Positions 24,051 through 34,288 of a stretch of 46,927 nucleotides of DNA are shown here, piece by piece. The notes under the pieces are model-generated. The model did no database searches. It worked only from the letters and a program-made list of their open reading frames with translations, and was not told the origin of the DNA. A program made the translations under genes and the position numbers. Source of the stretch: Vibrio thalassae (GTDB taxonomy: Bacteria; Pseudomonadota; Gammaproteobacteria; Enterobacterales; Vibrionaceae). The DNA is taken from contig NZ_OANU01000027.1 in assembly GCF_900089835.1 (NCBI RefSeq), forward strand, positions 1-46,927. The letters run 5' to 3'. Numbering within the stretch: the first letter of the stretch is position 1; each line of letters opens with the position of its first letter.

Positions 24051-26159
24051 CTAGAGTGCGACCACCGTCATATCTGTAAAGTGAACCGGGCCTAATTGGT
24101 TATAAAAACCTACACCGCCGGAGTAGTAATTTTCTGGCATGGCGTCATCGGTCGCAGTCAGAATGGTGCTACCGTTAATCGAGCAAGCAAACTGATTTCC
24201 AATCACTGACAGATCGAACTGATAGCTTTGGTGAGGCTGCCAATGGAACGACTCAGCGGCAATGACAACGTCGTTTCCATAGTCTCGACGTATCAGTGTT
24301 AACTGATTCTGTGCATTGAGTTCAAATCGGTAATAGCGCTCAAGTCCTTGATATCGAACGATGGGGCCAAAGGGCTGTTTAATTTGTGGCTTAAGCTCAA
24401 TAGATAGCGTGTAATCTTGCCAATCATTACTTCCGTAAACGTAGACTCCTGGTCGAGAAGCATCATTGTTCACCAAACGATAGATGTTCTGATTGTCAAA
24501 CTTAATGCAGGTATCCATGGTATTAATAAAACTGCTTCCCCAGATTTCATGGATTGGATTGCAATCGATACCGATGGTTTGTGATGGCGTGCCATGCCAA
24601 TCCAACGAGTGCAGTTTTATGTGTCCTGAATCGTTACCCGAGTGAGGGTTGCTAATTTGAAGTCCAACCGATGCAATCATGACATTATCGAGTTTTGGTA
24701 AAGTCCACTTGTGACACTCTGGCTGTACGTCGATGTCAAATGGTTGGCTGAAAATACGATTGGTACCCATCTGGCTATCGTAGGTCTCTATGAAGAAATG
24801 AACACGAGCGTAGTTACAGTCGGTGGCACCAGATAGCGTGGCTTCAATCACTTGCGAAGGGTAGAGCGTCGGGCTGCCAACAATGTGATATGAAGACTCG
24901 TTGACTTTACTCCCTAAAGGCGTGTGCGTGGCGGTACTAACTTGCAACGGTACACCACAGACCAAATGCGAGAAATCTAGACGCAGCGCTTGCTCACTAT
25001 TACTAAGACGGGCATTTTGGTTGTAATTCAAATCAGGATTGATGGAAAATCCTTGCAATGATCCTTTAGGCGTGAAGTGGAACCTTGGACGTCTCGGTAG
25101 TCGCTCGTTGTTATGTAATTGATGAGCGATGGCATAAAGCTTGTCTGCTTCTTGAACGGCATCAAAAATGTGATCTTGAATGTTGGCACTTGGAAGAAGA
25201 ATTCTGTCTGCAACAGGTGTGCGCCAATCAAAACCGTCGTCAAGAGCCGCTAAGCCCAGTCGTATGCCGTTTAGGCAACCCACATTGGCTGCGTTGCAAT
25301 CAGTATCCCAGCCTAGTGTATTCACAATTTTCATCGCTTCATGGAAACTGTCTGCGCCGTATAACAGGGATAAAATAATTAATCCGTGGTTTGGCACGAC
25401 GTGACAGGTGCCGTTGAACTTGTCATAACCATAATTCGCCTTAAGCTGTGAGAACGCCCAATTCCAATCGTGCGGGTTTTCAACATGCCAGCGGCGAACA
25501 GCGTTAATGACCTCAGCAATTTTCGAGTCTGTTGGAATATAGCTCAGCCCAAGATCGATTAAGGTTTGCAGGTCGCTTTCGATGAAGGCTTGTGACTCCA
25601 TCACGGCCAGTAAAACTGCAGCATAAACCGCTTCACCGTCGTGGCTAACTTGAGCCGCTTGTGCTGCCAAGTACGCTGCTTTGTCTGGCATTGCAGGGTT
25701 AATCAGTGCCCAACCATCAATAAAAATTTGGGCACCGATTTGTTCAGCAACGGTCTTTCCATTCGTTTCGATGGAGCCACTTTGAGGAGCCTCAATCCCA
25801 TTGCGTAAGTTGATCCATGCGGTGTGCTCAGTAGATTGTCCATAACCACCCCACCAAAGAATCGTTTTTCCTTCAATTAGGTTATCTAACCAAGATTGGC
25901 CAATGTGACGGCTAGAAAAGTCTGGTCGATAATGGTGGTCTGCCAGCGCATGAGTAAATAAGAAAGTCCCTGTAATATCATCGTCACTAACGATAAGAGG
26001 GTGATTAACTTGTTCGTTGACGTAACGATTTATCTCTCCGAATTTGTCGACAATGCTCTCGTTAATCCAACCTTCAAAAGGTCTTCCTGCATATACGCCA
26101 ATTATTTTTCCTAAGATGCCAGCGTATAGCTTTTCGTAATACGTATTATCTAATTTCAT
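24051..26159 (-). CDS. ADP-ribosylglycohydrolase-fold protein with C-terminal LamG-like domain
   Basis: This 702-residue protein has three regions. The N-terminal ~350 residues have the ARH (ADP-ribosyl-[dinitrogen reductase] hydrolase/DraG) pattern: GILGKIIGVYAGRPFEGW, metal ligands in VSDDDITGTFLF, then VSHDGEAVYAAVLL and TLGWDTDCNAANVG. A beta-rich middle follows (about 420-530). The C-terminal ~155 residues look like a concanavalin/LamG or DUF1080-type jelly roll (YGSNDWQDYTLSIELKP ... FGPIVRYQGLERYYRFEL). It has no signal peptide, so it is probably cytoplasmic. As first gene of a sugar ABC operon, divergent from a beta-glucosidase, it probably cleaves a glycosidic or N-ribosyl-like bond in the imported compound and is less likely to act in protein ADP-ribosylation. 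The substrate is unknown. Confidence 0.8.
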   Translation of the reverse strand: MKLDNTYYEKLYAGILGKIIGVYAGRPFEGWINESIVDKFGEINRYVNEQVNHPLIVSDDDITGTFLFTHALADHHYRPDFSSRHIGQSWLDNLIEGKTILWWGGYGQSTEHTAWINLRNGIEAPQSGSIETNGKTVAEQIGAQIFIDGWALINPAMPDKAAYLAAQAAQVSHDGEAVYAAVLLAVMESQAFIESDLQTLIDLGLSYIPTDSKIAEVINAVRRWHVENPHDWNWAFSQLKANYGYDKFNGTCHVVPNHGLIILSLLYGADSFHEAMKIVNTLGWDTDCNAANVGCLNGIRLGLAALDDGFDWRTPVADRILLPSANIQDHIFDAVQEADKLYAIAHQLHNNERLPRRPRFHFTPKGSLQGFSINPDLNYNQNARLSNSEQALRLDFSHLVCGVPLQVSTATHTPLGSKVNESSYHIVGSPTLYPSQVIEATLSGATDCNYARVHFFIETYDSQMGTNRIFSQPFDIDVQPECHKWTLPKLDNVMIASVGLQISNPHSGNDSGHIKLHSLDWHGTPSQTIGIDCNPIHEIWGSSFINTMDTCIKFDNQNIYRLVNNDASRPGVYVYGSNDWQDYTLSIELKPQIKQPFGPIVRYQGLERYYRFELNAQNQLTLIRRDYGNDVVIAAESFHWQPHQSYQFDLSVIGNQFACSINGSTILTATDDAMPENYYSGGVGFYNQLGPVHFTDMTVVAL

Positions 26160-26552
26160 TCTTGTTTTAGGTCTCTATATAAATCCGATTGAAAATGCAC
26201 AGGACAAACATGCGGTGACTGAACGTCTAAAATTATGCTATCGAACAATAATGTGAGGTTTTGTGATCTAATCCACTCTGTCTAATTTGCATAACTCACA
26301 GGTTATGAAATATTTTTCATGATAAAGTATTGATATAAAGAGGTTTAATGTTCTGATTTGGAAAATATTTCATGGCATTGTCGTAATTCTAAATATTGTT
26401 CATGGTTTCGATATAAATAAAAAATACGGCGAATGTAGTGAGACAAACATCACTCAATTAAAACAACAATTTGTTTAGCCTTGTCGTATTACCGAGCCGA
26501 GGAAGGTGTAGCGAACTGCATTGACCAAAGCCTATAAGAACAAGGAGCAACA
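26160..26552. promoter_or_regulatory. Divergent control region of the glycan locus
   Basis: This is a 393-bp AT-rich gap between the ARH-fold operon and the GH1 gene. Three copies of an AAATATTnTTCATG-like motif lie at 26308-26321, 26362-26374 (one base shorter) and 26391-26404. The first two are parts of dyads (ATGAA...TTCAT and GAAAATATTTC). A half CRP-like site TGTGATCTAATCCACT lies at about 26262-26277. The two downstream LacI-family proteins are the likely binders of the dyads. Confidence 0.5.
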
Positions 26553-27965
26553 ATGGCGTTTAGAGACGATTTTATTTGGGGTGCTGCTGCAGCGAGTTAT
26601 CAAATTGAAGGTAACACCCAAGGTGTGGATGGTTGCGCAGAGTCGGTTTGGGACATGTGCTCTCGACGCAACGGATTTGTGAAGGGGACCAACACAGGCT
26701 TCATGGCTTGCGATCATTATCACCGTTATGAGGAAGACGTAAAAATCATGCAATCCATCGCTTTACAAGCGTATCGGTTGAGCATTATGTGGCCAAGAGT
26801 GATGCCTGAAGGAACGGGTAAAGTGAATACTCAAGGTCTAGATTTTTACGACCGTTTAGTGGATGAGTTGCTTGCTAAAGGGATTTCCCCTTGGGTGACC
26901 TTATTTCATTGGGACTATCCGATGGCTCTGTTCCACAAAGGAGGATGGCTAAATGATGACTCTAGCGATTGGTTCGCTGAGTATACCAAAGTCATCGTCG
27001 ACCGTTTGTCAGACCGTGTGGAGAATTGGTTTACCTTAAACGAACAAGCGTGTTTTATTGGTTTAGGTCACCAAACTGGCGTGCATGCTCCGGGTCTTGA
27101 ACTGCCTGTAAAGGAAGTCAATCGTGCGTGGCATAATGCGTTACTTGCTCATGGTAAAGCGGTGCAAGTGATTCGTTCACATTCGAAACGCCCAGCTAAG
27201 GTTGGGGCAGCGCCTTGTTTTAGAACGGCAGTACCTATGACTAACAGTCCGGAAGATGTTGCGGCTGCAAAAGCTCATACGTTCAATGTTATTAACAAAG
27301 AAATGTTTAACGCGAGCTGGTGGATGGATCCTGCTTTTAACGGTGAATACCCAGAGGATGGATTAGCGTTGTTTGGTGCAGATGCTCCGGTTGTCAAGCC
27401 TGGTGACATGGAAACGATTTGCCAGCCATTGGACTTTGTTGGCTTTAATGTCTATCAGTCAGAAATGGTGCGTGCCACAGCCGATGGAAAACCGGAAGTG
27501 GCCTATCCAAACAACTATCCGAAAACCCATTTCGATTGGCCGATCACCCCTGAAGCACTTAAATGGGGTACTGAGTTCTTATATGAACGTTATCACAAGC
27601 CGATTATTGTGACCGAGAATGGACTCAGTACCAACGACTGGGTCAGCTTAGATGGCAAAGTGCATGATACGACACGTATCGACTTCCTACATCGTTATTT
27701 ATTAGGTCTAAAAGAAGCGTCTGCGAATGGCGTCGACATTATGGGTTACTTCCAATGGTCAATACTCGATAACTTTGAGTGGGCTGAAGGTTATAAGCAA
27801 CGCTTTGGTCTGGTTCATGTTGATTACGAAACGATGAAGAGAACGCCAAAGGAATCCGCGCTTTGGTATAAGTCTGTGATCGAATCGAATGGAGCCTCAC
27901 TGGGAGAGGCGAGTGCGCTGCAAGGCTGGATGAAACCGAGCGACTTTAATCGAAATACTTGTTAA
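26553..27965 (+). CDS. GH1 family beta-glucosidase (non-phospho type)
   Basis: This 470-residue (beta/alpha)8-barrel glycoside hydrolase begins FRDDFIWGAAAASYQIEG, the GH1 entry signature. The acid/base Glu164 sits in FTLNEQACFIG (most members have NEP, here NEQ). The nucleophile Glu355 sits in IIVTENGLS. The aglycone/C4-C6 recognition segment NFEWAEGYKQRFGLVHVDY fits unphosphorylated beta-glucosides and lacks the SKRYG phosphate motif of 6-phospho enzymes. No signal peptide is seen, so it acts on imported sugar. An AAGGAG site lies a few bases upstream. The gene is divergent from the ABC importer operon and followed by two LacI genes. A terminator (28007-28030) ends it. Confidence 0.93.
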   Translation: MAFRDDFIWGAAAASYQIEGNTQGVDGCAESVWDMCSRRNGFVKGTNTGFMACDHYHRYEEDVKIMQSIALQAYRLSIMWPRVMPEGTGKVNTQGLDFYDRLVDELLAKGISPWVTLFHWDYPMALFHKGGWLNDDSSDWFAEYTKVIVDRLSDRVENWFTLNEQACFIGLGHQTGVHAPGLELPVKEVNRAWHNALLAHGKAVQVIRSHSKRPAKVGAAPCFRTAVPMTNSPEDVAAAKAHTFNVINKEMFNASWWMDPAFNGEYPEDGLALFGADAPVVKPGDMETICQPLDFVGFNVYQSEMVRATADGKPEVAYPNNYPKTHFDWPITPEALKWGTEFLYERYHKPIIVTENGLSTNDWVSLDGKVHDTTRIDFLHRYLLGLKEASANGVDIMGYFQWSILDNFEWAEGYKQRFGLVHVDYETMKRTPKESALWYKSVIESNGASLGEASALQGWMKPSDFNRNTC

Positions 27966-28006
27966 TGCTCTCGGTTTAATTTTGTCAACTCGGGTAAGCT
28001 ATAAAG

Positions 28007-28030
28007 CGTCTATGTTTAGGCGCTTTTTTT
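28007..28030 (+). terminator. GH1 gene terminator
   Basis: AGCGTCT and AGGCGCT arms with a six-base loop are followed by TTTTTTT, 40-65 bases past the GH1 stop. The T-run abuts the upstream possible start of the next gene, which argues for that gene's internal ATG at 28055. Confidence 0.75.
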
Positions 28031-28054
28031 ATGGGCGCTGATGTTGGTAGGACC

Positions 28055-29101
28055 ATGAAAAAAGAAAAGGAAAGTAAAGTTACCTCAACTGAGGTCGCAA
28101 AACGCGCAGGTGTCTCTCCTAGTACCGTTTCCCGTTATTTGAATCGAACCAGTTTCATTGCCAAAGACAAGGTGCTCGCCATTGAAGAAGCGATGTTCGC
28201 CTCCGGCTTCAAAAGTAAACCTCGAAAATCGCAACCTGTCACTAAACGTAGTATGTCTATTGGCGTGGTTGCAGCATCATTTGATAGTCCACATATTGCA
28301 AGAATCTTAAAGGGCATGGACAGCACTGTGCTCAACCATTCGTATCAGATTATTGTTGAGACAAGTCATTGGAATAAAGCGCGTGAAACAGAAATCCTTA
28401 AGCAGTTTAAACACCGAAATGCTGATGCGATAGTGTTAATTGGTAGCTACCTCAATGATGCGGAAGTCAAAGCAATCTTAGGTAAAACGCCAGTCCTGCT
28501 GCTAGGAAGTCCGGTCTACCTTGCACCAACAGATACCATTACCGGTATACCTCAGGTACTCGTTGATAATGAGCTAGGGGGATATTTAGCAACAAATCAT
28601 CTGATTCAACTAGGGCATACCAGAATTCTTCACCTGCGCGGCGCTATTGGCAACAATGATGCAGATGAACGGGTAGTGGGATACCGACGCAGTTTAGAGA
28701 AAGCAGGTATTGAAGTGTTGGATGAACTCATCATTGAAGGCGGGTTTAAGTCAGAACAGTCACTTGAAGCTGTGAAAGCAACGATAGACCAAGGCATAGA
28801 ATTCAGTGCTATCTTCGCTTCTAACGATGAAAGTGCTTATGGGGCGATTCAAGCGCTGGATCAACGGGGTTACAAAGTGCCAAATGATATGTCGTTAATT
28901 GGCTTTGATGACTTGCCCTTTTCGAGCTACTTGATACCGCAACTCACCACAGTAAAACAGCCGCTCGAGATCATGGGGTCCATTGCAATACGCTATGCAC
29001 TTGATTTGATTAGTGGAGTTAAGCCAAACTACCAAGTCCCACCAGTGGAAGTGATTGTCCGAAACAGTACACAAAGGAATGCGGTGAAATCGGCCATATG
29101 A
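28055..29101 (+). CDS. LacI-family regulator 1 of a tandem pair
   Basis: This 348-residue regulator is read from ATG 28055. The in-frame ATG 28031 lies on the terminator T-run, so it was not chosen. The HTH is at about 9-30, STEVAKRAGVSPSTVSRYLNRT. The effector-binding domain begins near residue 65 (MSIGVVAASFDSPHIARILKGM) and contains GYLATNHLIQLGHTRILHL and SLIGFDDLPFSSYLIPQLTTV. It is a close paralogue of the next gene, with an almost identical recognition helix. Its stop overlaps that gene's ATG (ATGA). It probably regulates the GH1 and ABC operon promoters. The leading tract is Lys-rich (MKKEKESK). Confidence 0.9.
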   Translation: MKKEKESKVTSTEVAKRAGVSPSTVSRYLNRTSFIAKDKVLAIEEAMFASGFKSKPRKSQPVTKRSMSIGVVAASFDSPHIARILKGMDSTVLNHSYQIIVETSHWNKARETEILKQFKHRNADAIVLIGSYLNDAEVKAILGKTPVLLLGSPVYLAPTDTITGIPQVLVDNELGGYLATNHLIQLGHTRILHLRGAIGNNDADERVVGYRRSLEKAGIEVLDELIIEGGFKSEQSLEAVKATIDQGIEFSAIFASNDESAYGAIQALDQRGYKVPNDMSLIGFDDLPFSSYLIPQLTTVKQPLEIMGSIAIRYALDLISGVKPNYQVPPVEVIVRNSTQRNAVKSAI

Positions 29102-30099
29102 AAGAGAAGAAAGCCACCATATACGATGTTGCTAGAATGGCTGGCGTATCGCCAAGCACCGTCTCTCGATATCTAAATAGAACGACTTTTATCGCTAAAG
29201 ATAAAGTTGATACCATCGAAAATGCGATTTTTGAGCTCGGTTTTAAACCTAAAGGCCGCAAAGCACAGCCTAAAACCAAACGAAATATGAAGATCGGTGT
29301 CGTCGCACCTTCATTTGATACTCCTTATGTCAGTCGCATTTTATACGGTATGGACCGAAGGATGCGTAACCACAGTTACGACATTATTATCGAAACTACG
29401 AACTGGGAACAAAGTCGTGAACGTCACGAGCTGCAAGATCTGGTGTCGCGACAAGTGGATGGCATCATTGTTGTCGGTGGTGATTTGGCGGAAGAAGATA
29501 TCGCAGCGCTGACGGGGAAAATCCCAACGTTGTTGATGTGTCGAAGAGGTAAGGGGATCCTGCCTCTTATTAACGTTGATAATGAAATGGGAGGCTACCT
29601 AGCCACTAACCACTTAGTTCAGCTAGGCCACAAGAAAATCATGCACTTAGCTGGTCCTAGCGGCAATATAGATTCAGAAAATCGGATTGCAGGCTATTTA
29701 CGCTCGCTACAAAACGCAGGATTGGTCGCCGAACCTGGTATGGTTATCGACGGTCACTTTGAATCAAGAAACGCCTTTCAAAATTTGACCACGGCCTTAA
29801 AAGGCGGAATTAAACCCACCGCAATATTTGCCGCCAATGATCATAGCGCTTTTGGTGCAATTCAAGCTTTACATCAATACGATTTGCGAGTCCCTGAGGA
29901 TGTCTCGGTAATTGGCTTCGATGATCTCCCCATTGATGAATACTACATTCCCCGATTAACGACGGTACGCCAACCGTTTGCTGAAATGGGAGAAATAGGA
30001 GTCAGATACCTGCTCGACCTAATCAGTGGCAACAAACCAAACTACGATATTCCTCCAGTTCAAGTCATTATCCGCGATAGTACCCAAACTCAGAGTTAA
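29098..30099 (+). CDS. LacI-family regulator 2 of a tandem pair
   Basis: This 333-residue regulator has the HTH IYDVARMAGVSPSTVSRYLNRT (about 8-29), a hinge region and a binding domain starting MKIGVVAPSFDTPYVSRILYGM, ending VIGFDDLPIDEYYIPRLTTVRQP. Its ATG overlaps the previous LacI gene's stop by four bases, so translation is coupled and subunits may mix. The pair looks like a local duplication. Domain borders and even phrases (NHSYDIIIETTNW versus NHSYQIIVETSHW) align. Differences in the effector pocket (LMCRRGKGI versus LLGSPVYLA) suggest different ligands. A terminator follows at 30137-30165. Confidence 0.9.
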   Translation: MKEKKATIYDVARMAGVSPSTVSRYLNRTTFIAKDKVDTIENAIFELGFKPKGRKAQPKTKRNMKIGVVAPSFDTPYVSRILYGMDRRMRNHSYDIIIETTNWEQSRERHELQDLVSRQVDGIIVVGGDLAEEDIAALTGKIPTLLMCRRGKGILPLINVDNEMGGYLATNHLVQLGHKKIMHLAGPSGNIDSENRIAGYLRSLQNAGLVAEPGMVIDGHFESRNAFQNLTTALKGGIKPTAIFAANDHSAFGAIQALHQYDLRVPEDVSVIGFDDLPIDEYYIPRLTTVRQPFAEMGEIGVRYLLDLISGNKPNYDIPPVQVIIRDSTQTQS

Positions 30100-30136
30100 T
30101 GAATGCGCCTTTTGGCTTACAATCAATCCGGTAAAC

Positions 30137-30165
30137 AAAAGCCAGACGTGTTGTCTGGCTTTTTT
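30137..30165. terminator. Bidirectional terminator between LacI-2 and 6-phospho-beta-glucosidase
   Basis: Perfect arms AAAAGCCAGAC and GTCTGGCTTTT have a short loop, with A and T runs on the two sides. It lies between convergent genes. Confidence 0.85.
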
Positions 30166-30173
30166 CTTTTGGG

Positions 30174-31574
<1,401 letters not shown>

Positions 31575-31843
31575 CTAAGCTTATTTGCTTTGTTGATTGG
31601 GATTTGTCGCTAATGAGCTTGCTGTCAGCAACAATCTGTAAGTAAAACGACTATAGACCTAGTATTGAATAATATAGGGAATGAAAAAAGAGCGAATGTT
31701 TTTTTATAATCTTCCTCAATATATACTTTTAAACGAATTTCAGCGCTATATAAGGGGTTCTGGATTTAAATGGGGAATAAAATGTATCGTTATTTTCCCG
31801 GTTGTGCTTCGAAAACAGTATTCTTAGGTAATTGAGGGATGAG

Positions 31844-33592
31844 ATGAAAGACCAACGCGCACTGCATTATTATGAACGTTTACTGCCGCTAGGAACCAAG
31901 TGTGATGTGTTGATTTCTCTGTCTGAAGTGGCGGAGAAACTTTGTACTACGACTCGTCATAGTCGAACCTTGTTACAAGAACTTCAGCAACGACAATGGC
32001 TTACTTGGCTACCTAAAGTTGGTCGGAACCAACGCTCAATGATACACCTTGCTTTTGAACGTGCTGAACTTCGCCAACTATTGGCAAGGGTACAAATAGA
32101 GGCTGGATACTATGAAACAGCGATGGCGTTTCTCGAAGAGGATCAACGCCAGTTCGGAGCTTTATTGCGTCAGACTTCAGGTGCCATTGTGCGTGAAGAT
32201 CAGTTGCATATTCAACTTACTTATCAACGGGTCTTTAGTGAATTACTGCCTCATATTCCACTGAGGAACAGTGAACGATTCTTAGTGAGACAAGTCTATG
32301 CCTGCCTAACAGGGTGTGACAAAAATGGGCAGCTAACCCCTCAGCTTTCTCATGCATGGACCAGTAATGAACACGCGACCATTTGGCGCTTCTATGTTCG
32401 TCCACAACTTAAATTTCACTCTGGTGAGATTATCTCTGCCGCACTTATCAAAGACCTATTTGAGCAGTTGCGCCATCTTCCAGAATATCGTGAAGAACTG
32501 TCGCATGTGGTGGCTATCTCCTATACGAAGCAAAGTGTGACGTTTGAGCTTAGCAGTCCAGATCTTGGTTTTGCCGCCTTGCTGTCTGATTTACGCTATT
32601 CCATTCAGCCACCTAAGCAAATCGGCTCTGATCTCCTAACGACAGTCGATGGATCTGGCGCGTTCCAAGTTGTCGAGCAATCGGGTGAGCGCTTGAGGTT
32701 ACAAGCAAATGACTTTTATTTTGGACTGCGCGCTTTGACCGACACGGTAACAATTTGGCAGTTAGCCAATACGCCGAGTGAACGCATTCAGTTAGGCCAT
32801 TATGACCAGCCTAATCTTTTAGATAGGCCTGACTACTTAATTGAAAACCGCAGTGATGTTCGGGAAAGCACCCAGACTAGAATCGAAAATGGCTGCCTGT
32901 ATATGTTGTTTAATGCAGCCAGCACGCAACAGTTAACGCTTGCACAGCGGCGTTGGTTGGTGAGCGTACTTTCACCTGAAACGATATTGCAACATGATCA
33001 ATTGTCAGAACTGTTAATGGCGTCGATTCCAGCTTATAACTTCTTACCTAGTTGGACACAGATTAAACCCTGTCAACCTGAACCGGCATCGCTTCCAAGT
33101 TGTTTGGATATAGCGGTTTACGACCATCTAGTAATCAAAGATTGCGCTCAAGTGATGAAACACACTTTGAATCAATTGGGTATCGACTGCACCATCAATG
33201 TCTACTCACTAGAAGAACTGCATAAGTTGTCGCAACACCGTGAGCTCAATGAACCGTTAGTGATTGCCAGTTTTAATGTAGATGATAATTTGCCTATCTC
33301 TGTTTATCGATGGTTGATGTCAGATTCTATTTTGCACCAAGGTTTATCGGATGATGCTTCAGCGTGGCTAAGAGCTGAAGTGGTCAATGTTCGTGAACAT
33401 AGCCAAGTGACTCATTATTTGGCGAAGCTAGAGTCTATTGCGACAACGATGCATTACCAGAACTGGCTTACACCTCTATTTCATCATAGACAGACATTAC
33501 GTTGGAAAGGGGTGCTGCAGGGGGTATCTATTACGGATTGGTCTTGGCCAGATTTTAGAAATGTTTGGATTGAGGATGACATCGAGCACTAG
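31844..33592 (+). CDS. SgrR-family transcriptional regulator
   Basis: This 582-residue protein is read from ATG 31844, five bases after GAGGGA. An alternative TTG at 31832 adds four residues. The N-terminal winged-HTH (SgrR_N) region is at about 1-115: LISLSEVAEKLCTTTRHSRTLLQELQQRQWLTWLPKVGRNQRS. The remaining ~460 residues form a periplasmic-binding-protein-like domain (SBP_bac_5 type) with PHIPLRNSERFLVRQVYACLTG and WRFYVRPQLKFHSGEIISA. SgrR proteins sense sugar-phosphate or sugar-derived signals. Beside a 6-phospho-beta-glucosidase, this one may sense a phospho-glucoside, which is inference. No SgrS-like small RNA was identified in the gap. Confidence 0.88.
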   Translation: MKDQRALHYYERLLPLGTKCDVLISLSEVAEKLCTTTRHSRTLLQELQQRQWLTWLPKVGRNQRSMIHLAFERAELRQLLARVQIEAGYYETAMAFLEEDQRQFGALLRQTSGAIVREDQLHIQLTYQRVFSELLPHIPLRNSERFLVRQVYACLTGCDKNGQLTPQLSHAWTSNEHATIWRFYVRPQLKFHSGEIISAALIKDLFEQLRHLPEYREELSHVVAISYTKQSVTFELSSPDLGFAALLSDLRYSIQPPKQIGSDLLTTVDGSGAFQVVEQSGERLRLQANDFYFGLRALTDTVTIWQLANTPSERIQLGHYDQPNLLDRPDYLIENRSDVRESTQTRIENGCLYMLFNAASTQQLTLAQRRWLVSVLSPETILQHDQLSELLMASIPAYNFLPSWTQIKPCQPEPASLPSCLDIAVYDHLVIKDCAQVMKHTLNQLGIDCTINVYSLEELHKLSQHRELNEPLVIASFNVDDNLPISVYRWLMSDSILHQGLSDDASAWLRAEVVNVREHSQVTHYLAKLESIATTMHYQNWLTPLFHHRQTLRWKGVLQGVSITDWSWPDFRNVWIEDDIEH

Positions 33593-33598
33593 TGAAAG

Positions 33599-33634
33599 TG
33601 TCATGGTGCCTGCGAAACAACAGGCTCCATGACA
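33599..33634. terminator. Hairpin between convergent genes
   Basis: Arms TGTCATGG-T-GCCTG and CAGGC-T-CCATGACA with an eight-base loop and a single mismatch lie between the SgrR-like gene and the small minus-strand gene. There is no clear T-run, so it may block read-through in both directions or only stabilise mRNA ends. Confidence 0.55.
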
Positions 33635-33640
33635 TATTGG

Positions 33641-33907
33641 CTATTTTAGAGGGTCATTATCAGGCAAGGCACTGTGAAGCCAGATAGCGAGTCGTTTTTT
33701 GATGTGAGGTCCATCTTCTTTGTCTTCTGGGAGAGGGACGATTTGTTTTACTTCTATAAGAAAATGATAGAGAGCTTTTGCTTTGGTTGCGGGGGTTGCC
33801 GATTGATCCTGAATCGGATAACCCTGCATCGCTGCCATTTTGCAGCCTACTTCCAATGCCTTTTTGAATAACTTGTCTTCGTTTTCGAGCTTCGTTGTTT
33901 TTGACAT
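33641..33907 (-). CDS. Small conserved protein, possibly DUF5062
   Basis: This 88-residue cytoplasmic protein starts MSKTTKLENEDKLFKKALEVGCKM and continues with AKALYHFLIEVKQIVPLP and KKRLAIWLHSALP. The pattern of an N-terminal helix with Lys/Glu, a GxxxAxxxGY segment and a C-terminal helical end resembles the small DUF5062 family known from Vibrio and relatives. I hold this name loosely. There is no signal peptide or catalytic motif. It has an AGGT ribosome-binding site a few bases before ATG 33907. It stands alone, convergent with the SgrR-like gene. Confidence 0.7.
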   Translation of the reverse strand: MSKTTKLENEDKLFKKALEVGCKMAAMQGYPIQDQSATPATKAKALYHFLIEVKQIVPLPEDKEDGPHIKKRLAIWLHSALPDNDPLK

Positions 33908-34288
33908 TTTTTACCTCGCACGCTGATAGCTATGATGTTATTCGATGGTGGTCATTACGTGATGGTGCACTACCACCGTGATGAGTATTAAGCTTAGTCG
34001 AATCCATTTACGTAGTATTTTTTTAGAAGACGAAAAATAATAAACCTCACGGTATCGCAAGGCTCAACCGAGATTCTTACCTTTTTATGGTCTTCTTCAA
34101 ATTCTGCAAAGACTTAGCCATATTTTCTGCCGTTGCGGATGCGAAGACGGATAACTTAACGAATTAGCGTTGTAATTTAGATAGTGTGGGACACAGTCAA
34201 CCCCGGAACTTTAAGGAAACAGTGGAAAATTGCCGTAATCTTATTAGAATGCGCGGTTCAATTTGATCGTTAACCAGAGCGACTTTAT
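33908..34288. other. Intergenic, nothing recognised
   Basis: This is a 381-bp gap between divergent small genes. I see no gene, no strong hairpin and no repeat. It must hold promoters for both neighbours, but I cannot name the boxes. Confidence 0.5.

Noticed and set aside
28031..28054. Earlier start for LacI regulator 1
   Set aside because: This ATG sits on the T-run of the upstream terminator and lacks a ribosome-binding site.
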